This document shows positions 1-7,295 of a stretch of DNA of 15,873 nt, piece by piece. Below the pieces are notes generated by a model. That model was not told the origin of the DNA. It ran no database searches and was given only the letters and a program-made list of their open reading frames with translations. How positions within the stretch are numbered: position 1 is the first letter of the stretch; the number at the start of each line of letters is the position of its first letter. This stretch comes from DASPJL01 sp035628645 (lineage in GTDB: Bacteria; Bacteroidota; Bacteroidia; Cytophagales; Cyclobacteriaceae): NCBI GenBank assembly GCA_035628645.1, contig DASPJL010000115.1:1-15873 (forward strand), read 5' to 3'. The translations under genes and the position numbers were made by a program.

Positions 1-137
1 AACGGGATGCAAAGATTATAAACTTTTTCTTATCTGCAAAACCATACCACAATATTTCTTCACTTATTTCTTCAACATCATCATAACTATTTGGATTTAA
101 ATCCTTTTAACCCAAAAACTTTTTTTGTAAACCTCAT
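1..137 (-). pseudogene. 5' end of an unrecognised leftward gene, apparently frameshifted
   Basis: Seen: on the minus strand an ATG at 137-135, preceded by a purine-rich GAGGAGC, opens a 16-codon frame (MRFTKKVFGLKGFKSK) that stops at 89-87. A second frame, open from 106 to the window edge, reads KDLNPNSYDDVEEISEEI and then ILWYGFADKKKFIIFASR. It has no ATG or GTG start of its own. The two join smoothly (FGLK then DLNPNSYDD) if one A is removed from the AAAA run at 105-108. Inference: this is the N-terminus of a gene leaving the window to the left, broken by a one-base insertion or a sequencing error. I do not recognise the family. The rest of the spacer up to 294 shows only a weak AT-rich hairpin (TTAGTT/AACTAA at 236-252). 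Confidence 0.3.
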
Positions 138-294
138 ATTACCTTTATTGCTCCTCTTTTAAATTATCGATCTTTTCATTCTGTCCCCTATTTTAAACAA
201 TCACTTAAGATAAATTCAAAGAAATAATTTAGGCATTAGTTGAATAAACTAATTCCAACCAGCTTTACGAGCTTATCAAATACCCATAACAACT

Positions 295-993
295 TTACAA
301 ATACCTCTTACCAACCTTCTTTATTAATCGAGTGATGTATATGTACAATCCAAGCAAAGAAAAAATAATAAGAAGGATGACGGTTATTTCAAGGACATTA
401 TTATTTAAACCTTCGCTAAGCAAAGACCTTAGCTGAGAGAACTGGGTACCTATCCAAAAGCTGATGATTGTTCTTGGCAGCATACCTGCCAGACTACCAA
501 TTAGTATTTTATCGAGCTTAAATTCTGCTGCCGCTAAAAAAACATTCATTATTGAAAAAGGAAATATAGGTGACAGTCGCGCCAGAATAATCAAAGGCAG
601 TTGATCTTTGTCAATAACTGTTAGATACTTATCAATGGACTCTACCTTTTTTAAAGTTTCTAAAAAGCTTCCCTTGTCTATCTTATGTGCAATGAAATTA
701 CCTATTATGGTAGCCATCAAATAAGCCAGTATGTAAAATATTAAAGAAGGCCATCCCAAAAAATATCCGCAAAGCAAAGCAGCTACTGTAGTAGAGGTTA
801 AAGAAAGGGCCATTGCAAGACTCAATCCAACGAAAATTAATATCCAATCATAAAAAGAAAAGGACATTATTAATAATTCGTATTTATAGGACAGAAAAAT
901 TAAACTTGAACTGAAAGCAATAGCAGAAATTAATAATATAATAATATATAAAAATGACCGCTTGTTTTCTCTTAGAATTTTAAGGATTAACAT
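295..993 (-). CDS. VTT-domain (DedA/TVP38/TMEM64-type) integral membrane protein
   Basis: A 232-residue polytopic inner-membrane protein. Hydrophobic segments lie near residues 14-36, 49-72, 78-101, 132-156, 163-182 and 201-222. The central stretch, with LARLSPIFPFSIMNVFLAAA at 138-157 followed by a glycine-rich SLAGMLPRT, resembles the re-entrant and arginine-containing core of the VTT (SNARE-associated Golgi/DedA) family. Characterised relatives act in phospholipid scrambling or undecaprenyl-phosphate recycling, but this protein's substrate cannot be read from the sequence. The length suits TVP38/TMEM64 proteins. The start is the ATG at 993-991, giving a short basic N-terminus (LRENKR) before the first membrane segment. 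It stands alone: the 153-bp spacer to the divergent PLP-enzyme gene shows no clear TAnnTTTG promoter on either strand. Confident of the family, not of the role. Confidence 0.8.
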   Translation of the reverse strand: MLILKILRENKRSFLYIIILLISAIAFSSSLIFLSYKYELLIMSFSFYDWILIFVGLSLAMALSLTSTTVAALLCGYFLGWPSLIFYILAYLMATIIGNFIAHKIDKGSFLETLKKVESIDKYLTVIDKDQLPLIILARLSPIFPFSIMNVFLAAAEFKLDKILIGSLAGMLPRTIISFWIGTQFSQLRSLLSEGLNNNVLEITVILLIIFSLLGLYIYITRLIKKVGKRYL

Positions 994-1146
994 TCACTGT
1001 GTTTAATATAAAAATAAATAACTTCGCCACCACAAATAACGGCTCAGCTTTCGAGTTACGAAAAATATTAATCAGGGATTTAATCATCTACTAAATTGGT
1101 TCATAATTAAAGACCTTTAAAAAAATCACATTTTCTATATTGAATT

Positions 1147-2286
1147 ATGAAATTTGGAACTAAAGCAATACATGCAGGAATAGAACCTGACCCTACCACC
1201 GGAGCCATAATGACTCCTATTTATCAAACTTCTACCTATGCACAGACCTCGCCAGGCAAGAATAAAGGATATGAATATTCAAGAACACACAATCCTACAC
1301 GGGATGCGCTTCAAAATAATCTCGCTGCCCTTGAAAATGGAAATTATGGTCTTTGTTATTCCTCAGGCTTAGGCGCTACAGATGCAATAATGAAATTGCT
1401 AAAACCCGGAGATGAAGTGATTGCCGCCAATGACATGTATGGAGGCACCTATAGGATTTTCACGAAGGTTTTTGAACCTTACGGAATAAAGTTCCATTTT
1501 ATTCCAATGAATGATACTGCCATCCTGGAAAGTTCAATTAACGAGAATACCAGATTGATCTGGGTAGAATCCCCCACAAATCCATTGCTTAATATTATAG
1601 ATATTCATGCCCTGGCCAAAATATCAAGAAAGAATAATATTCTCCTGGCGGTAGACAACACTTTTGCCACACCTTATTTGCAAAACCCCCTTGACTTAGG
1701 CGCTGATATTGTAGTTCACTCGGTCACAAAATATCTGGGAGGGCATTCTGATGTTGTAATGGGCGCTATTATCATTAATGATCAAAAACTTGCCGAAAAG
1801 CTGGCTTTTATTCAAAATGCATGCGGCGCTGTTCCAGGTCCCCAAGACGCTTTTTTGGTATTAAGAGGAATTAAAACATTGCATATAAGAATGCAAAGAC
1901 ACTGTGAAAATGGGAGAATTATTGCTGAATATCTAAAGGCCCATCCAAAAGTCGACAAAGTCTATTGGCCCGGTTTTACAGATCATAATAACCATGATAT
2001 TGCAAAAAAGCAAATGAAGGACTTTGGAGGAATGCTTTCTTTTACACTTAAGGGAGACAACCTGGAGGATGCGATCAGGGCAATGGAAAAACTAAGAATA
2101 TTTTCTCTGGCAGAATCGCTGGGCGGTGTTGAATCTTTATGCTGCCATCCGGCAACCATGACTCATGCAAGTATTCCTAAAGAACAACGAGAACAAACAG
2201 GCTTAGTAGATACTCTAATTAGATTAAGCGTGGGAATAGAGGATGCCGAAGACTTGATCGAGGACCTGAAACAAGCGATTGGATAA
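1147..2286 (+). CDS. metB: Cystathionine gamma-synthase / gamma-lyase family PLP enzyme
   Basis: A 379-residue fold-type I PLP enzyme of Cys/Met metabolism. Visible sites are YSRTHNPT at 44-51 (Tyr44 and Arg46 normally contact the PLP phosphate of the neighbouring subunit), DMYGGTYR at 96-103 (stacking Tyr98), AVDNTFATP at 168-176 (Asp170 bound to the pyridine nitrogen), SVTKYLGGHSD at 192-202 (Lys195, Schiff-base lysine) and LGGVESL at 325-331. Arg359 probably binds the substrate carboxylate. In the family these enzymes either make cystathionine from an acylated homoserine and cysteine or cleave cystathionine. The Glu of GGVESL (Glu329) occurs in both gamma-synthases and gamma-lyases and argues against a beta-lyase, but it does not separate the two. 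Full length with an ATG start. The gene is monocistronic, with no sulfur-metabolism neighbours to settle the reaction. Confidence 0.88.
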   Translation: MKFGTKAIHAGIEPDPTTGAIMTPIYQTSTYAQTSPGKNKGYEYSRTHNPTRDALQNNLAALENGNYGLCYSSGLGATDAIMKLLKPGDEVIAANDMYGGTYRIFTKVFEPYGIKFHFIPMNDTAILESSINENTRLIWVESPTNPLLNIIDIHALAKISRKNNILLAVDNTFATPYLQNPLDLGADIVVHSVTKYLGGHSDVVMGAIIINDQKLAEKLAFIQNACGAVPGPQDAFLVLRGIKTLHIRMQRHCENGRIIAEYLKAHPKVDKVYWPGFTDHNNHDIAKKQMKDFGGMLSFTLKGDNLEDAIRAMEKLRIFSLAESLGGVESLCCHPATMTHASIPKEQREQTGLVDTLIRLSVGIEDAEDLIEDLKQAIG

Positions 2287-2357
2287 GGGGAGATCTTTCC
2301 GTCGTGTATTATAGGATAACTACGCGTAAACATAAGGGAATCACTGCGTGAAGTATA

Positions 2358-2412
2358 CTATAACGTCGCTATAAAATCGCTATAAGGTCCCTATAATGTC
2401 GCTGAAAGGTTG
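2358..2412 (+). repeat. 11-bp tandem repeat, consensus CTATAANGTCG
   Basis: Five contiguous 11-base units: CTATAACGTCG (2358-2368), CTATAAAATCG, CTATAAGGTCC, CTATAATGTCG (2391-2401), then the degenerate CTGAAAGGTTG (2402-2412). The first four share CTATAA and differ only at unit positions 7, 8 and 11. The 11-bp period is close to one DNA helical turn. It lies 71 bases after the stop of the PLP-enzyme gene and ahead of the shared terminator. Function unknown. Confidence 0.85.
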
Positions 2413-2530
2413 GTGAAAACAGAATAAAAATAGAAGAACTTTGATTAGTTTCTCTGTTTCTTTGATTGCAATAAAGCAATTTCAAGTTAAGTCATTTCTA
2501 GCAACGACCAAAGAAAAACCTTATAAAAAA

Positions 2531-2566
2531 AAGAAGGCTATCCAAAAGGGCAGCCTTCTTTTTTTT
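2531..2566. terminator. Bidirectional intrinsic terminator between convergent genes
   Basis: The stem AAGAAGGCT (2531-2539) pairs with AGCCTTCTT (2552-2560) around a 12-base loop. A run of A precedes the left arm and a run of T follows the right arm, so the structure reads as a Rho-independent terminator on both strands. It would end the PLP-enzyme transcript (+) and the substrate-binding-protein transcript (-), whose stop codon is at 2583. Confidence 0.85.
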
Positions 2567-2582
2567 ATTAATATTTTAAAAA

Positions 2583-4262
2583 TTACTGTTGAAGTTCGCC
2601 TTTCATTTTATCTGCTCTTTCAAGCTTTAAAATGTTCATGGCATCTGTGTCCAATCCGATGACGTTGTTTTGTGTTAACCTTAACACTTCGTCGTAGAAA
2701 AGAACGATTACAGGAGCCTCATCCATTATAATCTGATCCATTCTCTGATAGATATCAAATCTTTTCCATCCATCATTTTCAGTCAAAGATTGTTCAAATA
2801 GCTTGTCAAACTCTGCATTGGAAAAATGTGTTTTATTTGGCCCTGCAGGTGTAAAGTTTTTGCTATAGAATAAGGATAAAAAGTTTTCAGCATCCGGATA
2901 ATCACCAGTCCACGAAGCCCTGAAGAAATTTACCTTACCATTATTTACAAGATCCAAATGTGTAGCGGCTTGATTTAAATTGATCTCTACCTTTACCCCT
3001 ATGTTAGCCCATTGCTTCTGCATATATTCCAAAAAGGCTTTGGATTGAGCAGTAGAATATATGGTAATTTCAGGAAGACCTTTTCCATTGGGAAAGCCCG
3101 CTTCTTTCAACAATTGAGCCGCTTTATCAGGGTCATATCCATAACCTTTCACTTTTTCTTTATCAAAAGAAGGTAAGGCTGCAGGAACAAAACCAGAAGT
3201 ACCCGGAGTGCCCAGGTTGTTTAAGACATAAGCTACCATTTCTTCTCTGTTAATGGCATAGCTCATTGCTTGTCTCACCTTTTTATTAAAGAAGGGATGA
3301 TTTTTATCTTCATAAAGTTTAGGATCCAATTGAAAGCCTACATACTCCGTATTTAAATAAGGCACCTTCTGAACAATAAATTTGTCTTTGAAATCCTTTT
3401 TGATGCTACCATCTCTATTTAAGATAAGATCTTTGGAGTTGTCATCAAGACCCGAAACAAAATCCAATTTACCTTGTTGAAAGGTTAAAAACTCCTGGCC
3501 CCTGTCCGCTATAAAAGAGACTTGAACGGCATCCAGATAGGGTAGTTGTCGTCCCCTGTCATCCCTCTTCCAGTAGTTGCCATTCTTTACCATGATAAGG
3601 CTATTGCCTACTTCCCATGATTTAAAAGAAAAAGCTCCTGTTCCTACCGGATGAGAAGAAAAATCTTTACCGTACTTATCTACTGCTTCCTTAGGAACTA
3701 CGAAAGTATAAGGCATTGATAAGATCTGAAGAAATGCAGGAAACGGACGACTAAGGTAAATCTTTAAAGTATACTTGTTGACCGCCTTAAAACAAGTATC
3801 CGATGGGTTTCCGTTGGCGTCCTTTAACACTTTATCGTTAAATACCCATGCGCCGGGACTTGCTGTTTTCTGATCCAATATTCTATTAAAAGAATAAACA
3901 AAATCAGAAGCAACTACTTCCCTACCTTTTCCATCCGCAAAGGAGGGATCGTTATGGAAGTAAATACCCTTTTTAAGATTAATGGTGTATTGCTTCCCAT
4001 CCGGAGAAATATTCCAGGTATCTGCCAATGCCGGGTGAACAAACAAATCATTACTCAATTCAAATAAGCCATTATATAGCTGTGTTGTTGCCCAAGTGTT
4101 AGCTTGATTACGTGCAAAAGCCGGATCCAGGGAATTAAGCCCCTCAGCCTGATTATAACGAAAAACCTTCTTATCCCCATCTTCCATGCCCCCGGAATTC
4201 TTTTTTCCGCAAGACCCTAGAAAAACAAGGGATACAACTACAATACAAAATTGTCTCAACAT
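2583..4262 (-). CDS. ABC transporter family-5 (OppA/DppA-like) substrate-binding lipoprotein
   Basis: With the start at 4262 this is a 559-residue lipoprotein. A hydrophobic stretch follows a short N-terminus and ends in a lipobox LGSC, so Cys18 would be lipidated and the protein tethered in the periplasm. The body matches SBP family 5: GLNSLDPAFARNQANTW near 41-57, then LYNGLFEL, LADTWNISPDGKQYTINLKKG, and a later YWKRDD...LPYLDAV block. These proteins bind oligopeptides, dipeptides or nickel complexes; the ligand cannot be inferred. The frame stays open to an ATG at 4349, and another ATG lies at 4292. I prefer 4262 because it gives the most compact lipoprotein signal, but 4292 is possible. 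No permease or ATPase gene adjoins it, so it is either an orphan receptor or its partners lie elsewhere. Confidence 0.85.
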   Translation of the reverse strand: MLRQFCIVVVSLVFLGSCGKKNSGGMEDGDKKVFRYNQAEGLNSLDPAFARNQANTWATTQLYNGLFELSNDLFVHPALADTWNISPDGKQYTINLKKGIYFHNDPSFADGKGREVVASDFVYSFNRILDQKTASPGAWVFNDKVLKDANGNPSDTCFKAVNKYTLKIYLSRPFPAFLQILSMPYTFVVPKEAVDKYGKDFSSHPVGTGAFSFKSWEVGNSLIMVKNGNYWKRDDRGRQLPYLDAVQVSFIADRGQEFLTFQQGKLDFVSGLDDNSKDLILNRDGSIKKDFKDKFIVQKVPYLNTEYVGFQLDPKLYEDKNHPFFNKKVRQAMSYAINREEMVAYVLNNLGTPGTSGFVPAALPSFDKEKVKGYGYDPDKAAQLLKEAGFPNGKGLPEITIYSTAQSKAFLEYMQKQWANIGVKVEINLNQAATHLDLVNNGKVNFFRASWTGDYPDAENFLSLFYSKNFTPAGPNKTHFSNAEFDKLFEQSLTENDGWKRFDIYQRMDQIIMDEAPVIVLFYDEVLRLTQNNVIGLDTDAMNILKLERADKMKGELQQ

Positions 4263-4821
4263 AATTTTTAAATTTTTCTGAATTAAACTCATATCTTTGA
4301 CGACCGAAAAAAACGACCTAAAGATTGTCGAATTTTCAAAATAATACAAATTAATGTATGAATTTTACAGTATTTAGCCTTTCTAATTGCTCCTTTTCAA
4401 ACAGTAATATTGTATTAAAAAAGGTTGGTTCTGTAATTCCTTTAATTGTATTCGTTAATTTTTTCAAAAAATAATTCCAGAAATATAGAATCTCTTAGCT
4501 TTGAAAGCGACAGATAATACTAATTTACATAGTGATAGTGCAAATAGAATGATAATCAGGTTAAATAAAAAATATTAAATTGAGATATACTGAAATGTTG
4601 GGGAAAAATTATTTTAATCATCGGCTGGTAAAAAAAGGTAACTGTACGATGAATGAATTCATTTCCAATAGAAGTAATTTAATATCAAATTTTGCATTTT
4701 TAACAAGCGTCATTTAATCTAAAATTGACCGAAAATTGGGGAGCCTAAAAATTTATGCCCCAAAAGCATGGAATTGAAGTAAAATTGAAGAAAAGGTCAA
4801 ATAAAATATTAAACAAAAATA
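4263..4821. other. Long AT-rich spacer upstream of parA
   Basis: About 560 bases between the divergent substrate-binding-protein and parA genes without a convincing coding region. It holds a TAGCTTTG match to the -7 consensus at 4496-4503 (+), with no TTG at the expected distance upstream; a perfect 12-bp palindrome AATGAATTCATT at 4652-4663; and an inverted repeat TTGGGG/CCCCAA at 4736-4763 with a 16-base loop, ending about 60 bases before parA. The last two could be regulatory sites for parA, but nothing in the sequence proves it. I saw no parS of the type TGTTTCACGTGAAACA. Confidence 0.4.
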
Positions 4822-5592
4822 ATGGGTAAAACAATAGCAATTGCTAATCAAAAAGGAGGCGTAGGAAAAACCACTACAGCAATAAATCTAGCTGCAAGTC
4901 TGGCTGCTTTAGAATACAAAACCCTGGTTATTGATGCCGATCCTCAAGCAAACTCTACCTCTGGCCTTGGGTTTAATCCTAAAGAAATAAGAAATGGAAT
5001 TTATGAAAGCATGCTTGAAGGAAACACTCCTCAGGATTATATACTCCATACAGAAATAGAATACCTTGACATTTTGCCTTCTCATATAGACCTTGTCGGC
5101 GCTGAAGTGGAGATGATAAATCTTAAAAACAGAGAAGAAAAAATGAGGCTTGCTATTGAAAAGGTTAAAAACGACTATGATTTCGTCATAATTGACTGTT
5201 CTCCGTCACTGGGATTGATCACAGTAAACTCGTTAACAGCAGCAGATTCAGTAATTATCCCTGTTCAATGTGAGTACTTTGCGTTGGAGGGTTTAGGAAA
5301 GCTATTAAATACAATTAAGATCATTCAGTCGCGTTTGAATCCAAAGCTTGAAATAGAAGGAATACTCCTCACAATGTATGATGTGAGGATAAGGCTTGCA
5401 AATCAAGTGGTGGATGAGGTGACCACGCACTTTCAAAAAATGGTATTTAAGACTATTATTCCCCGGAATATAAGGTTAAGTGAATCTCCCAGTTTTGGTT
5501 TACCTGCTATTGCACACGATGCGGATAGCAAAGGTGCGATAAGTTATTTAAATCTTGCAAAGGAAATATTAGAGAAAAATGGGATGGTATAA
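4822..5592 (+). CDS. parA: ParA (Soj-type) chromosome-partitioning ATPase
   Basis: A 256-residue ParA/MinD-superfamily ATPase. The deviant Walker A motif KGGVGKTTT at 11-19 carries the signature Lys11 and the P-loop Lys16. Walker A-prime is LVIDADPQANST at 35-46, and Walker B is FVIIDCSPSLG at 121-131 with Asp125. There is no N-terminal helix-turn-helix extension, so it is the short chromosomal Soj class, not a plasmid ParA that regulates its own operon. In the family the ATP-bound dimer coats the nucleoid nonspecifically and is triggered by ParB to hydrolyse ATP, moving or organising the origin region. parB starts 11 bases after its stop, so the two are almost certainly co-transcribed. The ATG start places Walker A at the expected distance from the N-terminus. 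Confidence 0.96.
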   Translation: MGKTIAIANQKGGVGKTTTAINLAASLAALEYKTLVIDADPQANSTSGLGFNPKEIRNGIYESMLEGNTPQDYILHTEIEYLDILPSHIDLVGAEVEMINLKNREEKMRLAIEKVKNDYDFVIIDCSPSLGLITVNSLTAADSVIIPVQCEYFALEGLGKLLNTIKIIQSRLNPKLEIEGILLTMYDVRIRLANQVVDEVTTHFQKMVFKTIIPRNIRLSESPSFGLPAIAHDADSKGAISYLNLAKEILEKNGMV

Positions 5593-5602
5593 ATTTTAAA
5601 CT

Positions 5603-6511
5603 ATGAATGACAAAAAGTTTCCAAAAAAAAGAAATGCTTTAGGTAGAGGACTTGGCGCTTTATTAGAAGATTCTGAATCTTATTTAGATAAAAATATTGA
5701 ACCTCAGACGGTTAATAACATAAATGAAATTCCTTTAGACAGCATTGAGGTAAACCCTTTTCAGCCACGTCAACATTTTGACCAGGAGGCATTAAATGAA
5801 TTGGCAGAATCAATAAAAGTCCAGGGAATAATTCAGCCTATTACTGTAAGAGAATTAGAGCAAGGCCGATACCAGATTATTTCAGGGGAAAGAAGATTTC
5901 AGGCCTCTAAAATTGCCGGACTTGACGGCATTCCTGCTTATATAAGAACTGCGGATGACCAGCAAATGCTGGAGATGGCTCTTATTGAAAACATTCAAAG
6001 AGAAAACCTTAATGCCATAGAAGTGGCCCTCAGTTATCAAAGATTAATCTCCGAGGTAGGCCTTAAACAAGAAGCCCTGGGGGAAAGAGTAGGAAAGAAC
6101 AGGGCCACAGTCAACAATTATTTAAGACTGTTAAAACTTCCTCCCGATATTCAAATTGCAATCAGGGATAACAAAATATCCATGGGACATGCAAGAGCAA
6201 TTATAAACATAGACAACGTAGATACCCAGCTTGCAATTTTCAAAAAAATACTGAGCGATGAATTATCTGTGAGAAAGGTAGAAGAATTGGTTCGCGAATT
6301 ATCTACAGGGGGCAGTGAAAGCCGGAAAGAAGAGCCTAAGAGCAAAAATCCTGAAAAAGTATACGAAATAAACCAGATTCAATCGAAGCTTTCTTCACAT
6401 TTCGGAACCAAGATCTCTATTAAAAGTGATGATAAGAATAAGGGAGAAATTAAAATCCCATTCTTCTCCAAGGATGATTTAAACAGAATACTTGAATTAC
6501 TGAATTATTAA
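5603..6511 (+). CDS. parB: ParB/Spo0J CTPase and centromere-binding protein
   Basis: A 302-residue ParB. The N-terminal LGRGLGALL (13-21) is the conserved ParA-activating motif. The CTP-binding domain shows NPFQPRQHFD at 51-60, GERRFQAS at 95-102 and ENIQRENLNAIE at 129-140. A helix-turn-helix near 155-177 (EALGERVGKNRATVNNYL) reads parS, followed by SMGHARA at 193-199. A polar linker (about 232-255) leads to a C-terminal dimerisation domain. Family role: ParB loads at parS as a CTP-dependent sliding clamp, stimulates ParA and recruits SMC. The stop codon TAA overlaps the ATG of the next gene by one base, a sign of translational coupling. Confidence 0.96.
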   Translation: MNDKKFPKKRNALGRGLGALLEDSESYLDKNIEPQTVNNINEIPLDSIEVNPFQPRQHFDQEALNELAESIKVQGIIQPITVRELEQGRYQIISGERRFQASKIAGLDGIPAYIRTADDQQMLEMALIENIQRENLNAIEVALSYQRLISEVGLKQEALGERVGKNRATVNNYLRLLKLPPDIQIAIRDNKISMGHARAIINIDNVDTQLAIFKKILSDELSVRKVEELVRELSTGGSESRKEEPKSKNPEKVYEINQIQSKLSSHFGTKISIKSDDKNKGEIKIPFFSKDDLNRILELLNY

Positions 6512-7149
6512 TGAGGTTGTTCTATTGTATTTATTTGTTTTGCCTGATCAGCTTAATCCCTTTGTTTGAAGTTCAGGGTCAAGATACTTTATCCTATCGG
6601 ATCGATACAATTAAAATAAAGGAAATAAGTCCCAGAAGCAACAAATATTTTGATCCGGACCGGGCGGCAATCCTTTCGGCGGTGGTACCCGGATTGGGCC
6701 AGATATACAACCGACGGCTTCTTTATATCAAACTTCCCGTCATTTATGGGGGAATAGGCGCGCTTTATTATTTCTTCGATTTAAATAATAACAGGTTTAG
6801 AAGTTATCGGAATGCGAAAATCAACCTTCAAAATCCTGAAGCCAATTTGAGTGTAGACCCGGAAATTCAACAAGATGTAGAAAGGGCTTTGACTCGAAGT
6901 CCACGCACCACGGTGGTAGGACAATTGGAAAGACTTGAATCAAATTATAGAAGAAATAGGGACTTAACAATTATCTTAGCCTGTGCTTCTTATGGATTAA
7001 TCGTAGCCGAAGCATACGTGGATGCACATTTAAAGGGTTTCAAAATATCGAGAGATTTGTCGTTTAAACCTAAACCATCCATCGAAAGAACAGCTTTTTC
7101 AACGCCGGCCATCGGACTTGGATTTAAGCTAAGCTTATCTGATAAATAA
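6511..7149 (+). CDS. DUF5683 membrane protein linked to parAB
   Basis: A 212-residue protein with an N-terminal signal-like stretch (3-19) before VQGQ. The body matches DUF5683: AAILSAVVPGLGQIYNRRLL at 52-71 runs into a hydrophobic segment to about 89, then LNNNRFRSYRNA, and a second hydrophobic segment at 151-170 ends in EAYVDAHLKGF. Two membrane segments flank a charged loop. The family's function is not established. From general knowledge it recurs beside parB in Bacteroidota, which hints at a link to envelope or chromosome organisation; this is inference. The start codon overlaps the parB stop, so it belongs to the same transcript. A glycine-containing C-terminal segment (GLGFKLSL) could be a beta strand. 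Confidence 0.75.
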   Translation: MRLFYCIYLFCLISLIPLFEVQGQDTLSYRIDTIKIKEISPRSNKYFDPDRAAILSAVVPGLGQIYNRRLLYIKLPVIYGGIGALYYFFDLNNNRFRSYRNAKINLQNPEANLSVDPEIQQDVERALTRSPRTTVVGQLERLESNYRRNRDLTIILACASYGLIVAEAYVDAHLKGFKISRDLSFKPKPSIERTAFSTPAIGLGFKLSLSDK

Positions 7150-7153
7150 GGCA

Positions 7154-7207
7154 ATGTTGAATGTTGAATGTTGAATGTTGAATGTTGAATGTTGAATGTT
7201 GAATGTT
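7154..7207 (+). repeat. Heptamer tandem repeat (ATGTTGA)7
   Basis: Seven perfect copies of ATGTTGA (7154-7202) plus a partial ATGTT, beginning 5 bases after the DUF5683 stop codon. Perfect short tandem repeats are prone to slipped-strand copy-number change. They sit in the spacer separating dapB from the tightly packed parA-parB-DUF5683 genes. Confidence 0.97.
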
Positions 7208-7246
7208 TATAAAGAAATAATTTTTTAACAAAAAAAGCATGAGTTC

Positions 7247-7288
7247 GAGCTATGGGCTGATAGCTGAGACCTGATACCTTAAACCTCA
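7247..7288 (+). repeat. Degenerate heptamer array just upstream of dapB
   Basis: Six consecutive 7-base units in phase: GAGCTAT, GGGCTGA, TAGCTGA, GACCTGA, TACCTTA, AACCTCA. They follow a loose consensus of NRSCTGA and end 7 bases before the dapB ATG. The unit differs from the perfect array at 7154-7207 but has the same 7-base period. This is probably a decayed or diversified repeat that forms the dapB 5' untranslated region. Confidence 0.7.
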
Positions 7289-7295
7289 AATTACA

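Noticed and set aside
2441..2662. 73-codon plus-strand frame after the PLP-enzyme gene
   Set aside because: It runs through the terminator hairpin and into the 3' end of the substrate-binding-protein gene; low-complexity lysine-rich product with no recognisable features.
4649..4717. 22-residue plus-strand frame upstream of parA, after a weak AAGGTAA
   Set aside because: Too short and featureless, and it contains the AATGAATTCATT palindrome; no evidence of coding.
6904..6920. Near-palindrome ACCACGGTGGT inside the DUF5683 gene, considered as a parS site
   Set aside because: Odd-length, does not match the known parS core, and is explained by Thr-Thr-Val-Val codons.
6990..7289. 99-codon minus-strand frame with repeated STFNIQH
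   Set aside because: The repeats are only a translation of the (ATGTTGA) DNA array, and the rest is the shadow of the DUF5683 gene.
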